Position numbers and translations under genes: made by a program. The notes under the pieces are model-generated. The model had not been told where the DNA came from. It searched no databases and saw nothing but the letters and a program-made list of their open reading frames with translations. From a virus: a DNA stretch of 22,263 bases. The stretch lies in the IMG/VR virus record IMGVR_UViG_3300033148_005226, positions 1 through 22,263 of that record. One strand, 5' to 3'. Below are positions 22,261-22,263 of the stretch, in pieces; the stretch's first letter is position 1; each line of letters opens with the position of its first letter.

Positions 22261-22263
22261 ATA

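Overview
This window is a fragment of a double-stranded DNA phage genome (or an integrated copy). It is very AT-rich, every supported gene lies on the minus strand, and the genes are packed end to end with short overlaps. Strong GGAGG-type ribosome binding sites, bacterial-type replication proteins and AT-rich codon use suggest a host among low-GC Gram-positive bacteria (Bacillota). That is an inference; no host marker is present. I saw no rRNA, tRNA, CRISPR array, integrase, DNA polymerase, terminase or capsid gene.

In the direction of transcription (right to left), the window opens with a tail or host-binding block (22260 to 17758). It holds a lectin-like fibre protein with a DUF2341 domain split by a second lectin-like domain, a small protein with a phage F-x-F/GY motif, a free-standing copy of the fibre's C-terminal domain, and a 655-residue protein built on a 12-residue L-x-A/G-x-I repeat. 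A 178-base gap with candidate promoters follows.

The replication and recombination block (17579 to 6641) encodes the sliding clamp, RecA, a Dam-type methylase, a PD-(D/E)XK family protein, DnaB helicase, DnaG primase, a zinc-ribbon protein, a RuvC-like resolvase and a RecB/Cas4-like iron-sulfur nuclease, plus small unknown genes. Together these can open, copy, mark and recombine the phage genome; the polymerase must be elsewhere or come from the host.

The left end (3338 to 1) has two GT4-like glycosyltransferases. One carries a 412-residue intein with an apparently intact LAGLIDADG homing endonuclease.

Selfish-type nucleases are scattered through the replication genes. Two proteins (349 and 800 aa) are tandem arrays of about 58-residue zinc-ribbon modules ending in an HNH nuclease. 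The 800-residue one also has a Vsr-like (EDxHD) nuclease in its middle. Beside it lies a 300-residue relative whose nuclease site looks dead but whose GNAT-like domain is complete, while the same domain is cut short in the 800-residue protein. This modular zinc-ribbon nuclease set and its apparently complementary partner are the best candidates here for an undescribed system.
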